From Syntrophomonas sp. (lineage in GTDB: Bacteria; Bacillota; Syntrophomonadia; Syntrophomonadales; Syntrophomonadaceae): 16,395 bases of DNA. The notes under the pieces are model-generated. The model did not search any database, was not told the DNA's origin, and saw only the letters and a list, made by a program, of their open reading frames with translations. The translations under genes and the position numbers were made by a program. Below are positions 7,787 to 15,254 of the stretch, one piece after another. The number at the start of each line of letters is the position of its first letter. Within the stretch, counting starts at the first letter, position 1. The DNA is taken from the NCBI GenBank assembly GCA_028709355.1, contig JAQVXF010000008.1:1-16395 (forward strand). The letters are read 5' to 3'.

Positions 7787-7827
7787 GGCTTGCCGGAGTT
7801 ATCCTCAGGGGCAGGTCTATTTTTTTT
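7787..7827 (+). terminator. Rho-independent terminator upstream of dnaE
   Basis: GGCTTGCC (7787-7794) pairs with GGCAGGTC (7810-7817), including two G-U pairs, and can be extended by a small inner GAG/CTC stem. A run of eight T residues follows at 7820-7827. It would stop transcripts from the rhomboid side, or act as an attenuator for dnaE if transcription starts upstream. Confidence 0.65.
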
Positions 7828-7834
7828 ATCTAAA

Positions 7835-7843
7835 TGTTATGAT
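7835..7843 (+). promoter_or_regulatory. Extended -10 promoter candidate for dnaE
   Basis: TGTTATGAT combines a TGn extension with a -10 box matching TATAAT at five of six positions. It lies just after the terminator and about 40 bases before the dnaE start. No good -35 box is seen, as is common for extended -10 promoters. Confidence 0.45.
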
Positions 7844-7881
7844 AGGGTTGGAACGAAAATCTGGCAGTGGGAGTAGTAATC

Positions 7882-10800
7882 ATGGCGAGCGGTTTTGTAC
7901 ATCTGCATAATCATTCCGAATACAGTCTGCTGGATGGGGCCTGTCGGGTCAAGGATCTGGTTAACCGAGCCGTCGAATTGGGTATGCCGGCCATAGCGAT
8001 AACCGATCATGGGGTGCTTTACGGCATCATCGATTTTTACCGGGAGGCCAAAAAGCGGGGGATCAAGCCTATCATCGGCTGCGAAGTCTATGTGGCGCCG
8101 CGCAGCCGCTTAGACAAGGATACCCGCCAGGCTGAACGCAACTCGCATCTGACTTTGTTGTGTAAAAATGAGGTTGGATATAGAAATCTGACTGAGCTGG
8201 TCAGCCGCTCCTATATCGAGGGCTTCTATTACCGGCCGCGTATCGATATGGAGTTACTGGAGAAATACAGTGAGGGCTTGATCGGTCTCAGTGGTTGTCT
8301 GGCCGGGGAGATAGCCCAGTTGGTGGTGGCCGACAAATATGAAGCGGCGGTAGCCATAGCCGGCAAGTACCAGGAGGTTTTCGGGCCCGGCAATTTTTAT
8401 CTCGAGGTCCAGGACCATGGTATCGAATTGGAGCAGAAGGTCTGCCAAGCCTTGTTTGAGATGAGCACCCAGACCGGAATTCCGTTGGTTGCCAGCAACG
8501 ATGCGCACTACATCCGCAAGGAAGATGCCTCTGTCCATGATGTGCTGCTATGTATTCAAACCGGAAAAGTAGTGACTGATCAAGAGCGGATGCGATTCTT
8601 CGGCAGCGAGTTTTATTTAAAGAGTGAAACCGAGATGCGGGAACTGTTTGCGGATCACCCCGAGGCAATCGATAATAGCCTGAAGATCGCCGCAAAATGC
8701 CAGCTGGAATTCAGTTTTGGAGAATTCCACCTGCCCTATTTCGCCATCCCCGCCGGTTATACTCCGGAGAGTTTCCTGGCCCAGCTTACCTGGGAGAAAT
8801 TCGCCCGGCGTTATCCCGTTCCAGCTGCGCAAGTAACCGAACGACTGACCTATGAGTTGCAGATGATCAATGAGATGGGTTTCGCTGAATATTTCCTGAT
8901 AGTCCAGGATCTGGTCGACTGGGCCAAGAATAACGATGTTCCAGTAGGTCCGGGCAGAGGTTCGGCTGCCGGCAGCCTGGTTTCATATGTATTAGGCATC
9001 ACTACCATCGATCCCCTCAAGTACGATTTGCTGTTCGAACGTTTCCTTAATCCGGAACGGGTCAGTATGCCCGATATAGACATCGACTTCTGCTTCGAGA
9101 AGAGAGACCGGGTCATCCAATATATTGTCGAACGCTACGGGATGGACAAGGTGGCCCAGATCATAACCTTTGGCACTATGGCCGCCCGGGCCGCCATCCG
9201 GGATGTGGGGCGGGCTTTGGATATTCCCTATGGGAACGTGGACCGTATCGCTAAGATGGTACCGGCCGAACTGGGCGTGACCATCGAACGGGCTCTGGAC
9301 ATCTCCCCGGAACTGGGAGCGGCGTACCAGGATGACTACGATACCCGGCGCCTGATCGATTTGGCCCGGGCCATCGAAGGGATGCCCCGCCATGCTTCGG
9401 TCCATGCCGCCGGGGTGGTGATTGGGCGGGAGAGCCTAAGCTCACTGCTGCCCTTGCAGAAAACCAGCGATGATCACATAATAACCCAGTTTGCCAAAGA
9501 AACAGTGGAAGACATCGGCCTGTTGAAGATGGACATCCTGGGCTTGCGGACCCTGACGGTTCTAGCCCGGGCGGTGGACATAATAGGGAAGACCCGCAGT
9601 ATAAAGGTCGATCTGGATAACCTTCCCTTGGATGATGAGCAGGTCTTCCGCCTACTCCAAGAAGGCGACACGATCGGGGTGTTCCAATTGGAGAGCGATG
9701 GTTTGCGGCGGATTTTACGGGATATGCAACCCAACCGATTTGAAGACCTGATCGCAGTGATCGCCCTTTACCGTCCTGGCCCACTGGGCAGCGGCATGGT
9801 GGAGGACTTCATCAACCGCAAGCAGGGACGCCAAAAGGTGGAGTACATGCATCCCACCCTGGAATCTATCCTGGAGGAAACCTACGGGGTCATACTCTAC
9901 CAGGAACAGGTCATGCGGGTGGCCAGTGACCTGGCCAATTTTTCCATGGGCGAGGCTGATGTTCTGCGCCGGGCTATGGGCAAGAAAAAGGCGAGCGAGA
10001 TCAATGCCATGCGGGCGAAGTTCATCCAGGGGGCAGCTGGCAACAATATCGATGGCGAGCTGTCCGGACACCTGTTTGACATCATGGAGAGCTTTGCCGG
10101 CTATGGATTTAACAAGAGTCATTCTGCTGCCTATGCCCTGATTTCTTATCAAACCGCCTACCTGAAGGCTTATTATCCGGTCGAATACATGTGCGCCTTC
10201 CTGAGCAGCGTCATCGAGCACCAGGACCGGGTGGTGTTCTATATTAAGGAATGCCGCAAGAGAGGGATACCCATACTGCCGCCCGATGTCAACGAGAGCT
10301 TCGAGAATTTTACAGTTTCCGGGAGCGCCATCAGGTTCGGTTTGGGCGCCATAAAGAATGTGGGCATCAATGCCGTCACCGCTATAGTCCAAGCCCGGCG
10401 CCAGGGGCGGTTCCAGTCTTTCTTCGACTTCTGCCGCCGGGTCGACCTGACCCAGATAAACAAGCGTATGCTGGAAAATCTGATCTATGCTGGTTGCTTC
10501 GATTCCCTGGGTAAAACCCGCAAACAGGTCTATTCGATCATGGATGAATCCTTGACCCTGGCAGTTCAGATCAAACAAGCCAGCCAAGGGGGCCAAATTT
10601 CTTTATTCGGGGACACGGCCAGCATGGTCGAGGAACCAGTCATCGTGGTCAAGGGGGAATGGGACAGCCAGGACAAGCTGAGCCGCGAGAAGGAGGTATT
10701 GGGCTTCTACGTATCGGCTAATCCGCTGGATGCTTACCGGGAGACTATGGCGATGGTCGCCAGCGATGAAATCAGCAACCTGATCGCAGAGGGACCGGAA

Positions 10801-11274
10801 GATTACCTGCGCCTGGCGGGGATACCAGTGAACCTGAGCAAGAAGATCAGCCGTCGTGGCGATCCTTACGCCCGGTTCTTCCTGGAAGACCTGAGCGGGC
10901 AGATCGAAGTCCTGGTTTTTCCGGCGGCCTACCGTCAGTGTATCGACCATATCCAACCGGATGTGCCCATTGTGGTGGAGGGATTCCTGGACCGCCGGGA
11001 TGAGCAGCCTAAAATATCTCTGCGCCGGGTATTTCCTCTGCAGGATAACCTCAGGGAGATGCATGTGCGATTATCTACGGAACACAACGATAACCGGACC
11101 CGGGCTCAGCTGCTGGCGCTGATCGGGCGGTATCCAGGCGGGGCCGAGGTTTGCATGCACCTGCCTGGGAAAAAAGTGTTGGTACTGGATGAAAAATATG
11201 ATGTCCAGCCCAATGTTGGCTTGAAGAAGGAATTGGAGCAGTTGCTGGGCCGGACCAACGTATGGTTTAACTGA
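7882..11274 (+). CDS. dnaE: DNA polymerase III alpha subunit DnaE
   Basis: C-family replicative polymerase of 1130 residues, the usual DnaE length. The N-terminal PHP domain starts at once (HLHNHSEYS at 7-15, then AITDHGVLYG). The palm contains GPGRGSAAGS (356-365), the catalytic pair in PDIDIDF (D398, D400) and the third aspartate in KMDILGLRTLT (D551). A helix-hairpin-helix stretch lies near 824 (IKNVGINAV) and an OB-fold nucleic-acid-binding domain at about 975-1045. There is no 3'-5' exonuclease insertion of the PolC type. The ATG at 7882 was chosen because GGGAG lies 8 bases upstream and the protein then begins at the PHP domain; the in-frame GTG at 7867 would sit upstream of that site. 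The stop overlaps the mtrB ribosome binding site, so dnaE and mtrB are translated from one message. In Firmicutes this DnaE works alongside PolC or as the main polymerase; which one applies is not visible here. Confidence 0.97.
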   Translation: MASGFVHLHNHSEYSLLDGACRVKDLVNRAVELGMPAIAITDHGVLYGIIDFYREAKKRGIKPIIGCEVYVAPRSRLDKDTRQAERNSHLTLLCKNEVGYRNLTELVSRSYIEGFYYRPRIDMELLEKYSEGLIGLSGCLAGEIAQLVVADKYEAAVAIAGKYQEVFGPGNFYLEVQDHGIELEQKVCQALFEMSTQTGIPLVASNDAHYIRKEDASVHDVLLCIQTGKVVTDQERMRFFGSEFYLKSETEMRELFADHPEAIDNSLKIAAKCQLEFSFGEFHLPYFAIPAGYTPESFLAQLTWEKFARRYPVPAAQVTERLTYELQMINEMGFAEYFLIVQDLVDWAKNNDVPVGPGRGSAAGSLVSYVLGITTIDPLKYDLLFERFLNPERVSMPDIDIDFCFEKRDRVIQYIVERYGMDKVAQIITFGTMAARAAIRDVGRALDIPYGNVDRIAKMVPAELGVTIERALDISPELGAAYQDDYDTRRLIDLARAIEGMPRHASVHAAGVVIGRESLSSLLPLQKTSDDHIITQFAKETVEDIGLLKMDILGLRTLTVLARAVDIIGKTRSIKVDLDNLPLDDEQVFRLLQEGDTIGVFQLESDGLRRILRDMQPNRFEDLIAVIALYRPGPLGSGMVEDFINRKQGRQKVEYMHPTLESILEETYGVILYQEQVMRVASDLANFSMGEADVLRRAMGKKKASEINAMRAKFIQGAAGNNIDGELSGHLFDIMESFAGYGFNKSHSAAYALISYQTAYLKAYYPVEYMCAFLSSVIEHQDRVVFYIKECRKRGIPILPPDVNESFENFTVSGSAIRFGLGAIKNVGINAVTAIVQARRQGRFQSFFDFCRRVDLTQINKRMLENLIYAGCFDSLGKTRKQVYSIMDESLTLAVQIKQASQGGQISLFGDTASMVEEPVIVVKGEWDSQDKLSREKEVLGFYVSANPLDAYRETMAMVASDEISNLIAEGPEDYLRLAGIPVNLSKKISRRGDPYARFFLEDLSGQIEVLVFPAAYRQCIDHIQPDVPIVVEGFLDRRDEQPKISLRRVFPLQDNLREMHVRLSTEHNDNRTRAQLLALIGRYPGGAEVCMHLPGKKVLVLDEKYDVQPNVGLKKELEQLLGRTNVWFN

Positions 11275-11287
11275 GGAGGGTGGTCGG

Positions 11288-11527
11288 ATGGAGAAAGATT
11301 ACATCGGGGAAGACTACATCGTTATCAAGGCACTGGAAAATGGGGTGACCATCATCGGTCTCACTCGGGGACAGGACACCAAATTTCACCATACCGAGAA
11401 GCTGGACAAGGGAGAGATCCTAGTGGTGCAATTCACGGCCCACACCTCGGCCATCAAAATCCGGGGTAATGCCGAGGTAATGCACCGTTTTGGCTCAACC
11501 ACCAGTGAGGGTCAGAAGCGGCAGTAA
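11288..11527 (+). CDS. mtrB: Tryptophan RNA-binding attenuation protein TRAP
   Basis: A 79-residue homologue of Bacillus TRAP, the ring-forming protein that binds tryptophan and then wraps RNA carrying GAG/UAG triplets to shut down trp genes. The match is close throughout: GLTRG, DTKFHHTEKLDKGE and HTSAIKIRG are all kept. The three RNA-contact residues of the Bacillus protein (K37, K56, R58) are present as K38, K57 and R59. The start follows GGAGGG, which overlaps the dnaE stop region, and only 13 bases separate the genes. There is no mtrA (folE) next to it, as there is in Bacillus, and no trp biosynthetic gene or clear run of GAG/UAG repeats in the window, so its targets lie elsewhere. Confidence 0.93.
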   Translation: MEKDYIGEDYIVIKALENGVTIIGLTRGQDTKFHHTEKLDKGEILVVQFTAHTSAIKIRGNAEVMHRFGSTTSEGQKRQ

Positions 11528-11566
11528 ATCTAGTTGGAGATGGGCTCCCGGCAACGGAGGTAGACA

Positions 11567-13315
11567 ATGCGTAAAACCAAGATCATTTGCACCATCGGGC
11601 CTGCCAGCGAAGATCACCAGATCTTAAAGCAACTTGTGGTCAAGGGCATGAACGTGGCCAGGCTTAATTTTTCCCACGGTGATCATGGGGAGCATGGTGC
11701 CAGGATAAATACTATACGGCGCATATCCGCAGAATTAGATGTCCCGCTGGCTATCATGCTGGATACCAAGGGGCCGGAAATAAGAACCGGCCCCTTGCAG
11801 GACGGTAAGGTCAACCTGATTGCGGGACAGAGATTCATTCTAACCACCCGGCCAGTTCCGGGTGATCAAAACCAGGTCCAGGTCAGTTACGCCAACCTAC
11901 CCATGGAGGTAGAGGCGGGTATCTCCATCCTGCTTGCTGATGGCTTGATAAACCTGATGGTTGAGGCTACCACCACCACCGATATAGTCTGCCGGGTGAT
12001 AAACGGGGGGGAACTGGGCGCGAAGAAAGGAGTCAATGTCCCCGGGGTGGGGATAAAACTCCCCTTCGTAGGTGATAGAGATATAGCCGATATCAACTTC
12101 GGTGTTGACCAGCAGGTGGATTTTATCGCCGCTTCTTTCGTCAGGAGCGCCCGGGATGTATTGGAGATCAAGCGGATCCTGGAGTCCAGGAATGCTGCGA
12201 TCGATATTATCGCCAAGATCGAGAGCCAGGCTGGGGTTGATAATCTCGACGAGATCATCCGGGTCGCCGACGGGGTCATGGTCGCCCGGGGGGACCTGGG
12301 GGTGGAGATACCTGCCGAAGAAGTTCCCCTGGTCCAGAAGCGTATCATCCGGAAGTGCAATGAAGCGGGCAAACTGGTTATCATCGCTACCCAAATGCTG
12401 GAATCGATGATAAGTAACCCGCGCCCTACCAGGGCTGAGGTATCCGACGTGGCCAATGCCATTTTCGACGGGGCTGATGCCATTATGCTGTCGGGGGAGA
12501 GCGCGGCGGGCAAGTATCCGGTGGAAGCGGTGGAGACTATGGCCAGGGTGGCCGCCCGTTCCGAACAGGGGCTGGCTTACCAGGAACTGTTAAGGGCGCG
12601 GCGCTTGCATGCCAGTCCCTCGGTGACTGATGCTATAAGCTATGCCACCTGTGCCACTGCTGCCAGTTTAGGCATAAACACCATTATAACCTCCACCACT
12701 ACCGGCGCCACCGCACGGATGGTGTCCAAATACCGACCCCAGGCCGATATAGTGGCAGCAACTTCGGACCCTGCGGTGATGCGCAAACTGGTGCTGGTAT
12801 GGGGGGTGTATCCGGTACTGACCCTGCCAGCCCGGGGGACGGATGAAATCTTGGAGCGCGCCCTGACGGGATGCCTCGAGCGAGAGTACATCCGCCAAGG
12901 AGATATGGTGGTTCTGACAGCCGGCAGCCCCGCTGGGCTAACTGGCAGCACCAATCTCATCAAAGTCCATGTGGTCAGCGATATCCTGTTGCAGGGTATG
13001 GGTATTGGTTCACAACCGGTCAGCGGTCTGGTCCAAATAGTACGGGAAGAGGCCGATCTGGTCAAAATCGAGCCCGGCGACATTCTGGTCTGCCAGGCGG
13101 CCTATCCTTTCATGGTTCCTTACCTGGATAGAGTCAAGGCTATCATCGCCGAAGAAGGCGGCTTGACATCGGATGCCGCCATTATGGGTCTGAATACCGG
13201 TTTGCCAGTCATCGTCGGAGCCAGGAACGCTACCCAGATATTGCAGGACCGGGCCTTGATCACCATCGATATGGTTCACGGCCGCATTTACAGAGGCATA
13301 GCCAAAGTACTCTAG
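11567..13315 (+). CDS. pyk: Pyruvate kinase with C-terminal PEP-utiliser-like domain
   Basis: Converts phosphoenolpyruvate and ADP to pyruvate and ATP. The catalytic core shows MNVARLNFSHGDH near the N-terminus, LDTKGPEIRTG, IIAKIESQAG with the active-site lysine, VARGDLGVEIP, and the signature MLESMISNPRPTRAEVSDVANA. At 582 residues it is about 110 longer than E. coli PykF. The extra C-terminal part resembles the mobile phosphohistidine domain of PEP-utilising enzymes, as in Bacillus and Geobacillus pyruvate kinases. In that domain the usual GG-x-TSHAA motif reads GGLTSDAA, with Asp 536 where the phosphorylated histidine would be, so it should not carry phosphate. The ATG follows GGAGG with 6 bases between. 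It lies 39 bases after mtrB and is probably in the same operon. Confidence 0.96.
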   Translation: MRKTKIICTIGPASEDHQILKQLVVKGMNVARLNFSHGDHGEHGARINTIRRISAELDVPLAIMLDTKGPEIRTGPLQDGKVNLIAGQRFILTTRPVPGDQNQVQVSYANLPMEVEAGISILLADGLINLMVEATTTTDIVCRVINGGELGAKKGVNVPGVGIKLPFVGDRDIADINFGVDQQVDFIAASFVRSARDVLEIKRILESRNAAIDIIAKIESQAGVDNLDEIIRVADGVMVARGDLGVEIPAEEVPLVQKRIIRKCNEAGKLVIIATQMLESMISNPRPTRAEVSDVANAIFDGADAIMLSGESAAGKYPVEAVETMARVAARSEQGLAYQELLRARRLHASPSVTDAISYATCATAASLGINTIITSTTTGATARMVSKYRPQADIVAATSDPAVMRKLVLVWGVYPVLTLPARGTDEILERALTGCLEREYIRQGDMVVLTAGSPAGLTGSTNLIKVHVVSDILLQGMGIGSQPVSGLVQIVREEADLVKIEPGDILVCQAAYPFMVPYLDRVKAIIAEEGGLTSDAAIMGLNTGLPVIVGARNATQILQDRALITIDMVHGRIYRGIAKVL

Positions 13316-13336
13316 ACGGAAAAATAGAATTGGCAC

Positions 13337-13365
13337 TTGTTGAATCGTTCCGGGCCTGTTATAAT
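13337..13365 (+). promoter_or_regulatory. Promoter of the HesB-like selenoprotein gene
   Basis: A perfect -10 box TATAAT (13360-13365) with a TG extension (TGTTATAAT) and a weaker -35 box TTGTTG (13337-13342) 17 bases upstream. Transcription should begin near 13372, inside the adjoining palindrome, about 70 bases before the start codon. Confidence 0.75.
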
Positions 13366-13379
13366 ACCCCTAGGGGGTA
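13365..13379. promoter_or_regulatory. CsoR/CstR-type operator-like palindrome
   Basis: TACCCC-TAG-GGGGTA is an inverted repeat with perfect 6-bp arms that begins on the last base of the -10 box and covers the predicted transcription start. TACCCC/GGGGTA arms with a short centre are typical of operators bound by the CsoR/RcnR/CstR repressor family, which respond to copper, nickel, persulfides or similar ligands. A partial half-site (ACCCTAGG) follows near 13390. No such regulator gene is in the window. Confidence 0.55.
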
Positions 13380-13440
13380 ATGAGAATACACCCTAGGACA
13401 ACGAATCAAGCGCGATCAAAAGAGTAAGGTGGGATTAGAA

Positions 13441-13767
13441 ATGGAATTAGTAAAGATTTCAGCGGATACAGTTGCGGACATCAAAGAGACTTTGAAAGCG
13501 ATGCAGTCTGACAAGACCGATCTGCGGATTGTGGGGAGTCCTGGCTGAGGGGGCATGTCTTTTGGTCTGGTTCTGGACGAACCAGCTGACAGTGACCTGG
13601 TTCAGGAACATGATGGAATCAAGTTCGTGGTGAAACCGGACTTATACGAGTCGTTTCAAGGATTTACCATAGATTCCGTCAAACAGAATGGATTTACCTA
13701 TTATTCGATAATTCCCGGCAAGCAAGATACGGCCGGAGGATGCAGTACTTGTTCCAGCTGCGGCTAA
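13441..13767 (+). CDS. HesB/IscA-like selenoprotein (in-frame TGA read as selenocysteine)
   Basis: A 108-residue protein if the TGA at 13546-13548 (codon 36) is read as selenocysteine. The frame is open and coherent on both sides and aligns along its length with A-type Fe-S carriers: residues 28-51 (DLRI..., then GUGGMSFGLVLDEP) match E. coli IscA's segment with GCSGMAY...VDEP, placing Sec36 on the conserved cluster-binding Cys35. The C-terminal cysteines (C101, C104, C107 in GGCSTCSSCG) take the place of the family's CGCG motif. A hairpin of SECIS type starts 18 bases after the TGA. HesB-like selenoproteins are a known bacterial family; the molecular role is unproven, with Fe-S or redox chemistry likely. 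The start at 13441 has AGGTGG 8 bases upstream. It has its own promoter, operator and terminator. Without recoding only the 70-residue piece from 13555 would be called. Confidence 0.88.
13556..13591 (+). promoter_or_regulatory. Bacterial SECIS-like element
   Basis: Directly after the TGA codon, CTGGTTC (13567-13573) and GAACCAG (13579-13585) form a perfect 7-bp stem with the five-base loop TGGAC. A lower 4-bp stem TGTC/GACA (13556-13559 and 13588-13591) lies across an internal loop. The apical loop begins 26 bases after the TGA and has G at its second and third positions, in line with the bacterial SECIS pattern as I know it. It would recruit SelB with Sec-tRNA. Confidence 0.78.
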
Positions 13768-13789
13768 GGAGCTAATATATCCAAGGATC

Positions 13790-13820
13790 AAGGAGGGGCA
13801 TCAACCCCTCCTTATTGTTT
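13790..13820 (+). terminator. Rho-independent terminator of the selenoprotein gene
   Basis: A perfect 9-bp stem AAGGAGGGG (13790-13798) and CCCCTCCTT (13805-13813) with a six-base loop, followed by ATTGTTT. It lies 22 bases after the stop codon. Read from the other strand it lies just past the convergent hypothetical gene and may also slow that transcript, though its T-tract is poor there. Confidence 0.85.
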
Positions 13821-13833
13821 CTGGACTTATTGG

Positions 13834-14271
13834 CTATACCAGAAGATTCATCAGCCGTTCGAATCCCTCCGGATCACCCTGCTCCGATGCCAGTGGTCGT
13901 TTGAAGGTTAGCGCCTCAGGTCGGTTTTTTACGCTGGAGTGCTTAAGATGTATGGTGGCACCGCACAGAACCAGTTGAGCAGTATTATTTTCATCATAAT
14001 CGAAATCGCGCTGAACCCGGGCGATTTCATCCAGTCGATAGCTGGTCAACTGCATCTTGCCATCGGGATAAATGCCCACCGACAGTAACTCTTGGCCCAG
14101 CAGCAGGAACAGCTGCTGTTCATAAAAACGCTTATTCCATTGGTTGGCACCCTGGTAATAGATGAACCATTCCCGCAGGCCCCCGGCCTTGAGCAGGTAC
14201 TCGCGCAATTGGGGAAAATGGCTTTCTTTCAGCAGCAACTTGGATTCGATCGACTGAAGTTGTTCGTCCAA
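13834..14271 (-). CDS. Hypothetical protein
   Basis: A 145-residue soluble protein that I do not recognise. It has no signal peptide, no membrane segment and only one cysteine. It begins with a charged helix-like stretch (MDEQLQSIESKLLLKESHF), then mixed segments rich in aromatic residues (LREWFIYYQGANQWNKRFYE), and ends in an acidic helix. The start is a TTG at 14271: GAGGG lies 8 bases upstream and no early ATG is present. It follows the corA-type gene by 44 bases on the same strand and is probably co-transcribed, which weakly suggests a link to ion transport or the envelope. It converges on the selenoprotein gene, sharing the hairpin at 13790-13813. Confidence 0.75.
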   Translation of the reverse strand: MDEQLQSIESKLLLKESHFPQLREYLLKAGGLREWFIYYQGANQWNKRFYEQQLFLLLGQELLSVGIYPDGKMQLTSYRLDEIARVQRDFDYDENNTAQLVLCGATIHLKHSSVKNRPEALTFKRPLASEQGDPEGFERLMNLLV

Positions 14272-14315
14272 AATAAAATCCCTCTTCTTTCATTCAATAT
14301 TTACATAGGTGGTGC

Positions 14316-15254
14316 TTAATCGAACCATCCCTTTATCCAGAAGCCTATCAACATGCCGACTGCCAAGGCGGCCATGAGCGCCAGGGAGGCGAAATAGCCC
14401 CAGTGCCACCTCAATTCCGGCATGTAGTCGAAATTCATGCCATAAACCCCGACTACAAATGTCAAGGGTATGAAGATGGAGGCAATAATAGTGAGGGTTT
14501 TCATGATACTGTTCATCCGGAATGAGTTCAGAGAAAGGTAACTGTCCCGTATATCAGCGGTGATTTCTCGGCTGGACTCGATCATCTCTGCAATCTTCAC
14601 CAGGTGGTCATCTATATCTTTAAAGTGGAGCCGCTCTTCGTCAGGTATCGATAGTTGGTCATTATTCAACATCCGGTACAAGAGTTCCCACATAGGCATC
14701 ACTACCCGGCGCAGTGACAGCAATTGGTCCCGGGTCTGGTAGAGCGAAGCTATGAATCCCGGTCCGGCTTTGCTGCTGTCGATAGCATTCAGCTTATCCT
14801 CCAAGGCATATATGACCGGAAAATATTCGTCCACGATGATGTCCATCAATAAATACAATATGAAGCGGGGGCTTCCCGCCATTGACCCGCCGAGGCTTAG
14901 CTTTTCCCGGACCGTGTCTATTTCGCGGGAGGGGAGCAGGTGAAAAGTGACCGCGTAGTTGGGTCCCAGGAATAAGTCTATTTCCTGGGGATCCAGACAA
15001 TCTGGCTGGAGATTCTGAAAGACAAAGAAATCATATTCCTCGTAGTGATCGTGCTTGGGGCGCTGCAGAAACTGAAAGCAATCCTCGATCGACAAGGGAT
15101 GGAAATGGAAGAAGTCGCTGAGCAATTTGGCCTCAGCACTGTCGGGTGCCTCAAAATCCACCCAGAACCACTTCACATCCTTATCAGCGGTGCGGTGGAG
15201 CGGCACATTGTCAATCACTTGATTGTCTTGTGTCACCAGGAGCGTACGAACCAT
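14316..15254 (-). CDS. corA: CorA-family divalent cation transporter
   Basis: Membrane channel for Mg2+ or another divalent cation. The 312-residue protein has a long, charged cytoplasmic N-terminal region, a helical stalk, and two C-terminal membrane segments (about 253-271 and 287-309). The family's GMN motif (YGMNF, G272-N274) closes the first segment and MPEL follows in the short outer loop, as in typical CorA. A few basic residues end the chain inside the cell. The ATG at 15254 follows GGAGAG with a suitable gap; the codon before it is an in-frame GTG that is less likely. It is first in a two-gene unit with the downstream hypothetical gene. The substrate (Mg2+, Co2+, Ni2+ or Zn2+) cannot be fixed from sequence alone. 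Confidence 0.93.
   Translation of the reverse strand: MVRTLLVTQDNQVIDNVPLHRTADKDVKWFWVDFEAPDSAEAKLLSDFFHFHPLSIEDCFQFLQRPKHDHYEEYDFFVFQNLQPDCLDPQEIDLFLGPNYAVTFHLLPSREIDTVREKLSLGGSMAGSPRFILYLLMDIIVDEYFPVIYALEDKLNAIDSSKAGPGFIASLYQTRDQLLSLRRVVMPMWELLYRMLNNDQLSIPDEERLHFKDIDDHLVKIAEMIESSREITADIRDSYLSLNSFRMNSIMKTLTIIASIFIPLTFVVGVYGMNFDYMPELRWHWGYFASLALMAALAVGMLIGFWIKGWFD

Larger units (their letters stand above)
7519..7881. other. Intergenic region before dnaE
   Basis: About 360 bases without a supportable gene. Small open frames here (for example 7642-7833) have no recognisable protein features. The right-hand part holds a terminator-like hairpin (7787-7827) and an extended -10 promoter candidate (7835-7843). 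The left part (7519-7780) is G-rich with no T-box or riboswitch motif that I can see. Confidence 0.5.

Noticed and set aside
7590..7910. Small open frames upstream of dnaE
   Set aside because: They run across the terminator and promoter and overlap the dnaE start; no convincing ribosome binding site or recognisable sequence.
9715..10596. 293-codon open frame on the minus strand
   Set aside because: Antisense shadow of dnaE with no protein family character.
13555..13767. A free-standing 70-residue gene starting at the ATG at 13555
   Set aside because: It is in frame with the sequence from 13441, lacks its own ribosome binding site, and starts inside the conserved metal-site segment. It is the C-terminal part of the selenoprotein.
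13441..13767. Pseudogene broken by a nonsense codon
   Set aside because: The stop falls exactly at the conserved cysteine position, a SECIS-like hairpin follows, and there is no other damage. Recoding explains it better.
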